From the NCBI GenBank assembly GCA_016715405.1, contig JADKAE010000018.1:1-64000 (forward strand): DNA of 64,000 bases. Reading direction: 5' to 3'. Shown here in pieces: positions 1-9,046 of this stretch (position 1 is the first letter of the stretch; each line of letters begins with the position of its first letter). The stretch comes from Saprospiraceae bacterium (GTDB taxonomy: Bacteria; Bacteroidota; Bacteroidia; Chitinophagales; Saprospiraceae). The position numbers and the translations under genes are program-made. The notes below the pieces were generated by a model. That model was not told the origin of the DNA and ran no database searches. It saw only the letters and a program-made list of their open reading frames with translations.

Positions 1-2
1 TC

Positions 3-2168
3 GAAGATATCTGGCAAAACCGCACCCTCAGTGCGCAATCGGTGCCGGGATTTAACTTTCTGAAAGACGGCAAACACTTCACGCGTCTTGAAAATAACAA
101 AATAGAACAGTTCGACCTCACCACCGGCAATTGGGTGCAAACCCTGCTCGACGCCGCCACGATCAACGGCACAGCCGGCTTTAACGGAGAGATCGACGAT
201 TATAGTTTCAGCGACGACGAGCAAAAAATCCTGATCGAATCAGAGCAGGCCCGCATTTATCGCCATTCCTATCACGCCAAATATTTCGTGTACGACCGCA
301 AGGCAAAGTCGCTTACAGCCATTTTTGACAATGGCAAACAACGGCTGACTACCCTCAACCCACAGGGCGATAAAGCCGCTTTTGTGTTTGAAAATAATCT
401 GTACGTGAAAGATCTGGCAAGCGGCCAGGTTAAACAAATAACCACCGACGGCAAAACCAACGCCATCATCAACGGCGCTACGGACTGGGTGTACGAAGAG
501 GAATTTTCTTTCGACAAGGGCTTTCAATGGTCGCCCGACGGCCAGCGCATCGCCTTTTACCGCTTCGACGAAAGCAAAGTCCCTGAATTTACAATGACCA
601 ACTTCCGCGGCGACTTGTACCCCGAAAACGTGACTTTCAAATACCCCAAAGTAGGCCAACCCAACGCTCAGGTCACTATCCACATCTACGAGGTCAACGC
701 CGATCTCAAAATCGACGTAGCTACGTATCTCAACGAAGACCACTACATTCCCCGCATCAAGTGGACCCAGGACCCCAACAAGTTGTGCGTTTTTCGCATG
801 AACCGCCACCAAAACGAACTCGAACTCCTCCTGGCCGACGCCCGCAGCGGCAAAACTTCGCTGCTGATGAAGGAAAGCAGCAAATACTACGTCGACATCC
901 ACGACAACCTGACCTTCCTCGAAGACGGCAAATACTTCATCTGGACCAGCGAATCGGACGGCTGGAACCATATTTACCTCTACGATATGAACGGAAAAGT
1001 TGTACAACAACTCACCGGCGGGCAATACGAGGTAACCGCCTTTTACGGCGTCGACGAAAAACGCAAGCTGGTGTATTACCAGGCCGCCGAAAAATCGCCC
1101 ACAGAACGCCAGGTATACAGCGTTAGCCTCGACGGCAAGCGCAAGCAAAAACTGGCCGATGCCAAGGGCTGGAACGATGCCCAGTTTAGCAGCTCTTTCG
1201 ATTATTTTGTACTCACTTACTCTACCGCTAATACGCCGGCTACCTACACCGTCTACGACCGCGAGGGCAAAAAGATCCGCAGTATCGAAGACAATGCCAG
1301 GCTGGCTAATCTGCAAAAGGAATACCAGGTATCGCCAGTCGAGTTTTTTAGCTTTGCCACCTCTGAAAGCATAAGGCTCAACGGCTGGATGATCAAACCC
1401 CGCGACTTCAAGGAAAGCCTTGCATATCCCGTGCTCATGTTCGTCTACGGCGGCCCGGGCAGCCAGGAAGCCATCGACCAATGGATGGGCGCCAACTACT
1501 GGTGGTTCCAGATGTTGGCCCAGCAAGGATATATGGTGGCATGCGTGGACAACCGCGGCACCGGCGGCCGGGGTGAAGCATTCAAAAAAATGACCTACCT
1601 CCAGCTCGGCAAATACGAAACTATCGACCAGATCGAAGCCGCCAAATACCTGGGCACGCTGAAATACGTGGACCCCAAGCGCATCGGTATCTTCGGATGG
1701 AGCTACGGCGGCTATATGTCGTCGCTCTGTCTGCTCAAGGGTAACTCGGTTTTTAAAGCAGCCATTGCCGTGGCGCCGGTGACCAACTGGAAATGGTACG
1801 ACACGATTTATACCGAACGCTTTATGCGCACCGAACAGGAAAACCCCGACGGCTACCGCGATAATTCACCGGTAAATTTTGCCCACCAACTCAAGGGTCA
1901 CTATCTGCTGGTACACGGCATGGGCGACGATAACGTGCACTTCCAGAATACCGCAGAAATGGCGAACGCACTGATAGATGCCAACAAACAATTTGACACT
2001 TATTTTTACCCCAACCGCAACCACGGCATTGCAGGAGGCAATACGCGCCTGCATTTGTATACCAAAATGACCGACTTTTTGAATGACAATCTCAAAGGCA
2101 CCACCCTGGCAGGCAAAAAAGTACAAGGCCCTATCAAGATCGTGCCCACGGAAACGGTGAAAGAATAG
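3..2168 (+). CDS. Dipeptidyl peptidase IV (family S9B), 5' end cut by window
   Basis: Serine peptidase that removes Xaa-Pro dipeptides from peptide N-termini; in Bacteroidota it is normally periplasmic. The frame is open to the left edge, so the signal peptide and first residues are outside the window. A GTG at 42 could be taken as a start, but the residues read from 3 (EDIWQNRTLSAQSVPGF) already fit the family, so it is internal. A beta-propeller region carries the substrate-binding glutamate motif DWVYEEEF near 484. It is followed by an alpha/beta hydrolase domain with the nucleophile serine in GWSYGGY (codon 1701), the aspartate in GDDNVH and the histidine in NRNHGI. The stop codon abuts the repeat at 2171. 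Confidence 0.95.
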   Translation, partial: EDIWQNRTLSAQSVPGFNFLKDGKHFTRLENNKIEQFDLTTGNWVQTLLDAATINGTAGFNGEIDDYSFSDDEQKILIESEQARIYRHSYHAKYFVYDRKAKSLTAIFDNGKQRLTTLNPQGDKAAFVFENNLYVKDLASGQVKQITTDGKTNAIINGATDWVYEEEFSFDKGFQWSPDGQRIAFYRFDESKVPEFTMTNFRGDLYPENVTFKYPKVGQPNAQVTIHIYEVNADLKIDVATYLNEDHYIPRIKWTQDPNKLCVFRMNRHQNELELLLADARSGKTSLLMKESSKYYVDIHDNLTFLEDGKYFIWTSESDGWNHIYLYDMNGKVVQQLTGGQYEVTAFYGVDEKRKLVYYQAAEKSPTERQVYSVSLDGKRKQKLADAKGWNDAQFSSSFDYFVLTYSTANTPATYTVYDREGKKIRSIEDNARLANLQKEYQVSPVEFFSFATSESIRLNGWMIKPRDFKESLAYPVLMFVYGGPGSQEAIDQWMGANYWWFQMLAQQGYMVACVDNRGTGGRGEAFKKMTYLQLGKYETIDQIEAAKYLGTLKYVDPKRIGIFGWSYGGYMSSLCLLKGNSVFKAAIAVAPVTNWKWYDTIYTERFMRTEQENPDGYRDNSPVNFAHQLKGHYLLVHGMGDDNVHFQNTAEMANALIDANKQFDTYFYPNRNHGIAGGNTRLHLYTKMTDFLNDNLKGTTLAGKKVQGPIKIVPTETVKE

Positions 2169-2170
2169 TC

Positions 2171-2312
2171 GGTTCTCTGTTATCTGTTATCCGTTGTCGG
2201 TTGTCCGTTCTCTGTTCTCCGTTATCCGTTCCTTATCTTTGCCAGTTAAACTTAACAGAGAACAGAGAACAGAGAACAGAGAACAGAGAACAGAGAACAG
2301 AGAACAGAGAAC
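2171..2312. repeat. Heptamer inverted-repeat element, family 1 copy 1
   Basis: The left arm is a run of degenerate GTTNTCN heptamers (GTTCTCT, GTTATCT, GTTATCC, GTTGTCG and others). The core contains TATCTTTG at 2234-2241. The right arm is a nearly pure tandem of GAACAGA. The arms can pair into a long stem. The unit is read in frame as ENREQRT repeats by an ORF running into holB, which is not part of the real protein. The core matches the Bacteroidota -7 promoter box and points toward holB. Confidence 0.9.
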
Positions 2313-2385
2313 ATCAAAAAATTTCCTATTTTTACCCCAGACAACCAAGTCAATCAGAATACTAGATCGATTTTGCCAGAACAAC

Positions 2386-3516
2386 ATGCGCTTTAGCGAC
2401 GTCATAGGACAAACATACCCCAAGCAACTGCTGCGACAAATGGCCACCGGGTCGAGATTGCCGCACGCGCTGCTCTTTTTGGGCCCTGCCGGCAGCGGTA
2501 AAAAAGCGCTGGCACTGGCGCTGGCGCAATATGTATTGTGCGAAAACCCCGGTCCGGAAGATGCCTGCGGATTGTGCAACGCCTGTCGCAAAGTAGACAA
2601 ACTGCTGCATCCCGATCTCCACTTTTCCTTTCCCAGCATCGGCGCCAATGCCACCAGCGAAATGTTTCTGCCCCAATGGCGCAGCGCCATCGCAGAAAAT
2701 CCGTATTTCGACGTTAATCATTGGTTGCAACTCATCGGTGCTGACAACAAGCAGGGCAATATTACCAAGGATGAGTGCGTCAATATCATTCGAAAACTCA
2801 GCCTCAAAACGTTTGAGGGTGAATATAAAATTTTGATCATGTGGTTGCCCGAGTACCTCGGCAAAGAAGGCAACCGACTGCTGAAAATGATCGAAGAACC
2901 CCCCGACCAAACGCTCTTCTTCCTCCTGGCCGAAAACCAGGAGCTCATTTTGCCCACGATTCTCTCCCGCTGCCAACTCGTGAAGGTTAACCCTCTTCAC
3001 GATGAGGAAGTAGTGGAAGGACTGGTGCGGCGCGAACTGGCCGGGCAACGGGAGGCGGAAAGCGTCGCCTATTTGTCGAACGGCAATTTTTTTGAAGCGT
3101 GTAAACTGGCAGCCGACCACCAGAATGATTACGCCACAAAACTACTCGACTGGCTGCGCAAAGCCTACGGCGGCAACGGCGTGGAACTCGTACGCTGGTC
3201 GGAAGAAATAGCCGGCATAGGCCGGGAAAAACAAAAACAATTCCTGCGTTATGCATTGCATTTTATGCGGGAATACATGGCGCTCCTGGTAACAGGAAAC
3301 GCTCAGGTGAGGTTACAGCCCGAAGAATTACAGACGGCACAGAAACTTACCACCGTAATCGCATTTGACCAGATAGCCCTGATAGCGCAGTTGTTTGACG
3401 ATTGCAGCTATCACGTCGAACGCAACGCCAATCCCAAGGTGTTGTTTCTCGATGCCTCTATTCAAATGCATCACATTATAAAACGAAAGATCGCGGCGCT
3501 CAGTCCCGCCTTGTAG
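2386..3516 (+). CDS. holB: DNA polymerase III delta-prime subunit
   Basis: Clamp-loader subunit of the replicative polymerase, 376 residues. It starts MRFSDVIGQ; the frame continues upstream to 2194, but that part is repeat-encoded, so ATG 2386 is the start. A Walker A-like GPAGSGKK near residue 30 is followed by the four-cysteine zinc module around CGLCNACRK. Sensor 1 and the arginine finger region are in TILSRCQLV. The AAA+ core and the C-terminal collar helices are complete. The gene is followed by ricT, the same order as holB-yaaT in Bacillus subtilis, which supports both names. Transcription may come from the TATCTTTG box in the repeat about 145 bp upstream. Confidence 0.93.
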   Translation: MRFSDVIGQTYPKQLLRQMATGSRLPHALLFLGPAGSGKKALALALAQYVLCENPGPEDACGLCNACRKVDKLLHPDLHFSFPSIGANATSEMFLPQWRSAIAENPYFDVNHWLQLIGADNKQGNITKDECVNIIRKLSLKTFEGEYKILIMWLPEYLGKEGNRLLKMIEEPPDQTLFFLLAENQELILPTILSRCQLVKVNPLHDEEVVEGLVRRELAGQREAESVAYLSNGNFFEACKLAADHQNDYATKLLDWLRKAYGGNGVELVRWSEEIAGIGREKQKQFLRYALHFMREYMALLVTGNAQVRLQPEELQTAQKLTTVIAFDQIALIAQLFDDCSYHVERNANPKVLFLDASIQMHHIIKRKIAALSPAL

Positions 3517-3548
3517 CGGCTGCGCTGTCATCATAAATTGAACGCCAC

Positions 3549-4922
3549 ATGGGATGTTTAGGATGTACTTGTTCTGTAAGCGGCGCCTCCAACGATAAAC
3601 CGATGGGTTGCCGCAGCGGCGGCTGCGCCAGCGGTGGCTGCAACCGCATGAACACTTTCGACTGGCTGACCAGTCTCGATATAGCTGATATTGAATCGGT
3701 TGATATTGTGGAAGTGACTTTTAAAAACGGCTCCCGCAAGAGTTTTTACCGCGACGACAACGCCGCGCGCGTCACTACCGGCGATATGGTGGTGGTAGAT
3801 ACGGGCACCGGATACGACGTGGGTCGGGTAAGCCTTACCGGCGAACTGGTCCGCCTGCAAATGAAAAAGAAACGCGTCAGCGAAGATACAGTGATAACCG
3901 GCGTCATCCGGCGCGCCAACGAACGCGACCTGGAACGCCTGCAGGAAGCCCGCGAACTGGAAAAGGAAACAATGGTGCACGCCCGCGCGATCGCCCGCAT
4001 GCTCGGCCTCGATATGAAAATCGGGGATGTGGAATTCCAGGGCGATAAACGCAAAGCCACCTTCTTTTATACCGCTGATGGCCGCGTCGATTTTCGCGAA
4101 TTGATCCGCCATTACGCCAAAGAATTTAAGGTAAAAATAGAAATGCGCCAGATCGGCGCCCGGCAGGAATCGGCCCGCATAGGCGGTATCGGCTCCTGTG
4201 GCCGTGAGCTGTGCTGCTCAACCTGGCTCACCGACTTCCGCTCGGTGTCTACCGCCGCCGCCCGCTATCAAAACCTGGCCATCAACCAGGCGAAACTATC
4301 GGGGCAATGCGGCCGCCTCAAATGCTGCCTCAATTACGAACTGGATACCTATCTCGATGCGCTCGATAACTTCCCCAGAGGCGGCGAAAAGTTGTTTACA
4401 AAAGTAGGAACCGCTATTTTGGTGAAAACCGACATTTTCAAGGGTCTTATGTTTTATATCCTTGAAAATGAAAAGACAAGAGGCAAAATGTACGCCCTGG
4501 AGCTTGTCAATGTGAAAGAAATATTGGAAATGAACAGCCGCGGCGAAAAACCTGCCGACCTGGGAGCTGTTACAGTAGTAGTGGCTACGGACAGTGAAGA
4601 CGGCCCGCTCGATTTCGAAGACGTAACCGGCGCTATCGAATTGCCGCCCGATGAAAAACGGCGCAAGAAGAAAAAGAAGAAAAACCGAAATCCCGGTGAT
4701 GGTCCCCGCCCTCCCGCGCAAGGCCAGGGAGGCCCCCGCCCGGGAGGCCCGCCGCAAGGCAATCAGCCGCCCCGCCGGCCCGATAACAGGCAGGATAACC
4801 GGACGGACCAACGCCCCGATAACCGGCCGCCCCGCAACGACGACCGGCCACCCCGTAATGACGACAGGCCGCCTCGCAATGACGATCGGCGCAACAAGAG
4901 AAATTGGAAACGAAAAGGTTAA
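3549..4922 (+). CDS. ricT: PSP1-domain protein, RicT/YaaT family
   Basis: 457 residues. The N-terminus is rich in Cys and Gly (CLGCTCS, then CRSGGCASGGC), so a metal or Fe-S site is possible; the B. subtilis RicAFT complex carries Fe-S clusters and acts with RNase Y in RNA processing. The PSP1 core is clear at residues 160-250 with IGGIGSCGRELCCSTWL, the family signature. The last 90 residues are low-complexity Arg/Pro/Asp/Asn repeats (RPPRNDD units) after a Lys-rich stretch, a likely disordered RNA-binding tail. The stop is 4 nt before lpdA, so the two are probably cotranscribed. The role in Bacteroidota is inferred, as RNase Y partners are not visible here. Confidence 0.88.
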   Translation: MGCLGCTCSVSGASNDKPMGCRSGGCASGGCNRMNTFDWLTSLDIADIESVDIVEVTFKNGSRKSFYRDDNAARVTTGDMVVVDTGTGYDVGRVSLTGELVRLQMKKKRVSEDTVITGVIRRANERDLERLQEARELEKETMVHARAIARMLGLDMKIGDVEFQGDKRKATFFYTADGRVDFRELIRHYAKEFKVKIEMRQIGARQESARIGGIGSCGRELCCSTWLTDFRSVSTAAARYQNLAINQAKLSGQCGRLKCCLNYELDTYLDALDNFPRGGEKLFTKVGTAILVKTDIFKGLMFYILENEKTRGKMYALELVNVKEILEMNSRGEKPADLGAVTVVVATDSEDGPLDFEDVTGAIELPPDEKRRKKKKKKNRNPGDGPRPPAQGQGGPRPGGPPQGNQPPRRPDNRQDNRTDQRPDNRPPRNDDRPPRNDDRPPRNDDRRNKRNWKRKG

Positions 4923-4926
4923 TTAA

Positions 4927-6330
4927 ATGACATACGACGTTGTAGTAATCGGCTCGGGTCCAGGCGGATACGTAGCCGCCATCAGAGCTGCACAGCTTGG
5001 CCAGAAAACAGCTATCATTGAGCGCTATAACACCCTGGGAGGCACTTGCCTCAATGTAGGCTGTATTCCCTCCAAAGCACTACTCGACTCTTCGGAACAC
5101 TATCACAATGCCGCTGAAAAATTCACCCAACACGGCATAGATGTAAAAGGGCTGTCGGTGAATATGAAGCAGATGGTCCAGCGCAAAAATGAAGTTGTGG
5201 ACCAAACCGTGAAAGGACTCGATTTTTTGATGAAAAAAAATAAAATCGACGTGTTCACCGGCCACGGTTCTTTTGTGTCGCCTACTCGCATCCGCATAGC
5301 CAAAGCCGATGGGTCTACTACCGAAATAGAAGCTGCCCGCGTAATTATCGCCACCGGCTCCAAACCCATTACGCCTGCGGTATTTCAATACGACAAAAAA
5401 CGGGTGATCACCTCTACCGAAGCCCTCCAGATCGACCAGGTGCCGAAAAGCATGGTCGTCATCGGCGGGGGTGTCATCGGCCTCGAACTGGGCTCCGTCT
5501 TCGCCCGCCTCGGTACGAAAATCGACGTGGTGGAATTCCTCGACCGCATTATCCCCGGCATGGATACCGATTGCAGCAAAGAACTCACCCGTTCGCTCAA
5601 AAAACTGGGCATGCAGTTCCACCTCGGACATGCCGTGACCGGCGTGCAGACTAAAGGCAAAAAGGTATTGGTTGAAGTCCAAAAACGCGATAGCGAAGAT
5701 AAATTCACCCTCGAAGCCGATTATTGCCTGGTGGCTATCGGCCGCCGGCCATATACCGATGGCTTAGGCCTCGAAAATGCCGGCGTAATAACCGATGACA
5801 AGGGCCGCATCGAGGTAGACGAACACCTGCAAACGAACGTAAAGGGCATTTATGCCATCGGCGACGTGATCAAAGGCGCTATGCTGGCCCATAAAGCCGA
5901 AGAAGAAGGCGTTTTTGTAGCCGAGACGATCGCCGGCCAAAAACCGCATATCGACTACAACCTCATTCCCGGCGTAGTGTATACCTGGCCGGAAGTGGCA
6001 GGCGTAGGCCGCACCGAGGAACAACTCAAAGCGGAAAGTATCCCCTACAAAACAGGTAAATTTCCCTTCAAAGCCCTTGGCCGCGCCCGTGCCAGCATGG
6101 ATGTGGACGGCATGGTGAAGGTATTGGCCCACGCTACTACCGATGAAATACTGGGCGTACACATGGTAGGTCCCCGCGCCGCCGATATGATCGCCGAAGC
6201 CGTGGCGCTCATGGAGTTCCGCGCCTCTGCCGAAGACGCCGCCCGCATGAGCCACGCACACCCCACGTATACCGAGGCTTTCAGAGAAGCCGCCCTGGCC
6301 GCCACGGATAACCGGGCCATTCATGTTTAG
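4927..6330 (+). CDS. lpdA: Dihydrolipoyl dehydrogenase (E3)
   Basis: FAD flavoprotein that reoxidises dihydrolipoamide of the 2-oxoacid dehydrogenase and glycine cleavage complexes, 467 residues, cytoplasmic. FAD-binding GSGPGGY is at residues 9-15. The redox-active disulfide is in GGTCLNVGCIPSK (Cys41, Cys46). The NAD-binding GGGVIGLELG is mid-protein, the second FAD motif is in IYAIGDV, and the C-terminal dimerisation domain has the catalytic pair HAHPTYTE. Full family length. It follows ricT by 4 nt. No E1 or E2 gene is in the window. Confidence 0.97.
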   Translation: MTYDVVVIGSGPGGYVAAIRAAQLGQKTAIIERYNTLGGTCLNVGCIPSKALLDSSEHYHNAAEKFTQHGIDVKGLSVNMKQMVQRKNEVVDQTVKGLDFLMKKNKIDVFTGHGSFVSPTRIRIAKADGSTTEIEAARVIIATGSKPITPAVFQYDKKRVITSTEALQIDQVPKSMVVIGGGVIGLELGSVFARLGTKIDVVEFLDRIIPGMDTDCSKELTRSLKKLGMQFHLGHAVTGVQTKGKKVLVEVQKRDSEDKFTLEADYCLVAIGRRPYTDGLGLENAGVITDDKGRIEVDEHLQTNVKGIYAIGDVIKGAMLAHKAEEEGVFVAETIAGQKPHIDYNLIPGVVYTWPEVAGVGRTEEQLKAESIPYKTGKFPFKALGRARASMDVDGMVKVLAHATTDEILGVHMVGPRAADMIAEAVALMEFRASAEDAARMSHAHPTYTEAFREAALAATDNRAIHV

Positions 6331-6407
6331 GAGGGAGAGATGGGGTGAGGGGGCGAGGGGGCGATCTATGTTTATCGCCGCTGTACGGTGAACGCTCGCC
6401 GTTCACC
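6331..6407. other. G-rich tract and hairpin after lpdA
   Basis: Directly after the lpdA stop is a G-rich stretch built of GGGAG and GGGGGCGA words (about 6331-6363). An 8-bp stem follows, GGTGAACG at 6387-6394 pairing with CGTTCACC at 6400-6407. There is no T tract, so a Rho-independent terminator is not supported; a stabilising 3' hairpin is possible. Confidence 0.5.
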
Positions 6408-6448
6408 CTCCCCAGGAACTATTTCCATAAAATCATTGTATTAATTGC

Positions 6449-8604
6449 ATGAAAAAACACAAAAAAACAAGGATTAAGGACAATAAGCTGCCGGCAAAGG
6501 CCTTGCAGCGCGAAATCCTTAAAATGTTCAGAGCAAATCCCAAAAAACAACTGAACCCCAAGCAAATAGCCAAAAAACTGAACGTAGACAACACCAGAGA
6601 CTCGGTATTAAACGCCCTTGGAAAACTCGTTGAAGAAGGCCACCTGGCCGGCTTGCCCGATTATAAATTCAAAATTAAACGCTCCGATATTCCACCTGTC
6701 GCCTCCGACGGCAAAAGCGTGTATTCCGGCTATGTGGACATGACCCGCACCGGCGACGCCTACGTGACCATCGACGGATTTGATCAGGACGTGCACGTGT
6801 CGGCCAAATATATGAATACGGCCCTGCACGGCGACCACGTACAATTGCGCGTGTGGACCCTGCGCGGCCGCAATCGCTCCGAAGGCGAAGTCGTTTCGGT
6901 GCTCGAACGGGCTACCGAGCATTTCCTGGGTACGCTCTGGTTATATCCCCGCTATGCCATCGTAGTGCCCGATAGCATTTACGTGCCCGTAGACATCCTG
7001 GTGCCCCTCGAAGATACCAAAGGCGCCAACGAAGGCGACAAGGTAGTGGTGAAAGTGGTAAAATGGACTGACACCCCACAGGGCATTATCACTACCGTGC
7101 TGGGCGCCGCCGGCTCGCACGATATCGAGATGAAAGCCATCCTCATCAACAACGGCTTTAATCTGGATTTCCCCGACGACGCAATGGAGGAGTCGGAAAA
7201 ACTACCGGGAGAGATCCCCGAAGAAGAAATCGCCCGCAGGCTCGACCTGAGAGAAGTGACTACCTTTACTATCGACCCCGAAAATGCCAAAGATTTTGAC
7301 GACGCACTTTCTATCCGTTATCGCGAAAACGGCCATTGCGAGATAGGCGTGCATATCGCCGACGTATCGCACTATGTGCGCCCGGGTACGCCGCTCGACC
7401 GCGAGGCCTACAAAGATCTACTTCGGTTTACCTCGTAGACCGCGTGTTGCCTATGCTGCCCGAGCGATTGTCAGACGAACTCTGTTCGCTGCGACCGCTG
7501 GAAGACAAACTCACCTTCTCGGCTATCTTTGAATTCGACAAAGACGACAAGATTGTCAGCCATTGGTTCGGCCGCACGATCATCCATTCTAACCGACGCT
7601 TTTCATACGACGAAGTACAGCAGATATTGGATGCCGGCGAAGGCGACTTTGCCGCCGAACTCAAACAACTCAATAAACTCGCCACCAAATTGCGCCACCA
7701 GCGCTTTAAAAAAGGATCGATCAATTTCGAAACGGAAGAAGTGCAGTTCCGCCTCGATGAAACGGGCACCCCGGTAGAAGTGTACGTGAAAGAACGCAAG
7801 GAATCGCACATGCTCATCGAAGACTTTATGCTGCTGGCCAACCGCGAAGTGGCCACGCATATTGCCCGCAAGGGAATTGCCCAGGAACAGGAGATCCCAT
7901 TCGTATATCGCGTACACGACGAACCCAATCCCGACAAAGTGGCCGAATTTGCACTTTTTGCCCGCGAACTGGGTTTCGAAATGAATATAAGCACGCCAAA
8001 AGATATAGGTCGCTCTTTCAACCGACTGGTAGAAGCCTCGCAAAACGATCCGGCGCTGAAAATGTTGGAACCCATCGCTATTCGCACGATGGCCAAAGCC
8101 ATTTATTCTACCGACAATATAGGTCACTACGGCTTGGGCTTCGACCACTATACCCATTTTACTTCGCCCATCCGCCGATTTTCAGACGTTTTGGCGCACC
8201 GCATCCTCGAACGCAACCTCGGCGATGAAACCTGGCGAACCAAGCAAGACAAGCTGGAAGAACAATGCCAGCATATTTCCCGCATGGAGCGCCGCGCCAT
8301 GGACGCCGAGCGCGAATCGGTGAAATTCAAGCAAGCGGAATTCATGGAAAAACACATCGGCGACGATTTCGACGGTTTTATCACCGGCATCACCGAACGC
8401 GGGTTTTTCGTGGAGCTCATAGACACCCGCTGCGAAGGCATGGTGGGCTTCGATACCCTCGACGAACCTTTCGATACCGGTGGCAGCAGACTTCGCATGC
8501 GCGGCATGCGTTCGGGCAAGGTGTACAAGGTTGGCGACGTGGTACGCGTGCGCATTACGGCTACCGACCTACTGCGCCGGCGTATTGATATGGCGATGAT
8601 TTGA
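6449..8604 (+). CDS. rnr: Ribonuclease R, frameshifted at about 7412
   Basis: Processive 3'-5' exoribonuclease. Frame one (6449-7438) holds a basic N-terminus, a helix-turn-helix-like segment, cold-shock domains and the start of the RNB domain with its aspartate cluster in TIDPENAKDFDDA. It derails after DREAYK and stops. Frame two resumes with RSTSVYLVDRVLPMLPE, exactly the expected continuation, and runs through the rest of RNB (HYTHFTSPIRRFSD) to the S1 domain (GFITGITERGFFVEL). Adding one A to the AAA run at 7412-7414 joins them into 718 residues, the usual family length. I judge this an assembly error rather than a pseudogene. The gene converges on the HPt gene 15 bp away. Confidence 0.93.
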
Positions 8605-8618
8605 TTAAGAGCTTGTTG

Positions 8619-8927
8619 CTAATCCAAATGCGTCAAAATTTCCCTGACCTCCCCCTCTAGTTGCTCAATCCACTCAGGAACCTGCGCTGAGCCCGGGAAT
8701 TGCTCGATTTGTGCAAATCGCTGCGCCAACTCATCTAAACCTACATAACGGCATTGGGTTTTGAGTCCGTGGGCGGTAATGGCAGCCATTTCGTAATCGC
8801 TTTGCTCGATGGCTTTTTGCAAATCAAACATCTGAAGAGGCATCTGCTCTTTGAAAATACTCAAAAAACGCGCAACCATTAACTCGTTATGATCAAATAA
8901 CTGAAGCAGGGTACGATCAATATTCAT
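8619..8927 (-). CDS. HPt-domain phosphotransfer protein
   Basis: 102 residues, a single histidine phosphotransfer helical bundle. The phospho-accepting histidine is in ITAHGLKTQCRYVG near residue 53, with the usual Lys two positions on and the helix LDELAQRFAQIE after it. There is no catalytic domain. It lies just downstream of the hybrid kinase at 9040-12645 on the same strand, separated only by a repeat element. It is therefore the likely partner taking phosphate from that kinase's receiver domain to a response regulator not encoded next to it. Confidence 0.85.
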   Translation of the reverse strand: MNIDRTLLQLFDHNELMVARFLSIFKEQMPLQMFDLQKAIEQSDYEMAAITAHGLKTQCRYVGLDELAQRFAQIEQFPGSAQVPEWIEQLEGEVREILTHLD

Positions 8928-8949
8928 TCCGGCATTTTTTTTATAAATA

Positions 8950-9046
8950 GTTTAGTGCATACGCAGTTTAGTGCATACGCAGTTTAGCTAAACCCAATCG
9001 CTAAACCCAATCGCTAAACTCTAACACTAAACCCAATCGCTAAACA
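8950..9046. repeat. GTTTAG/CTAAAC inverted repeat, family 2 copy 1
   Basis: Left arm words GTTTAGTGCATACGCA are repeated, the centre is the palindrome GTTTAGCTAAAC, and the right arm is made of CTAAACCCAATCG units (13 bp). The last word also supplies the TAG stop of the hybrid kinase, which ends at 9040. Related copies lie at 13088 and 37406. Confidence 0.85.

Noticed and set aside
240..1526. Long minus-strand frame of 428 codons opposite dipeptidyl peptidase IV
   Set aside because: It is antisense to a clear family S9 gene, has low-complexity hydrophobic sequence and no domain; it arises from GC-biased third positions.
2194..2385. N-terminal extension of holB with ENREQRT repeats
   Set aside because: It is translation of the heptamer repeat; homology begins at the ATG at 2386.
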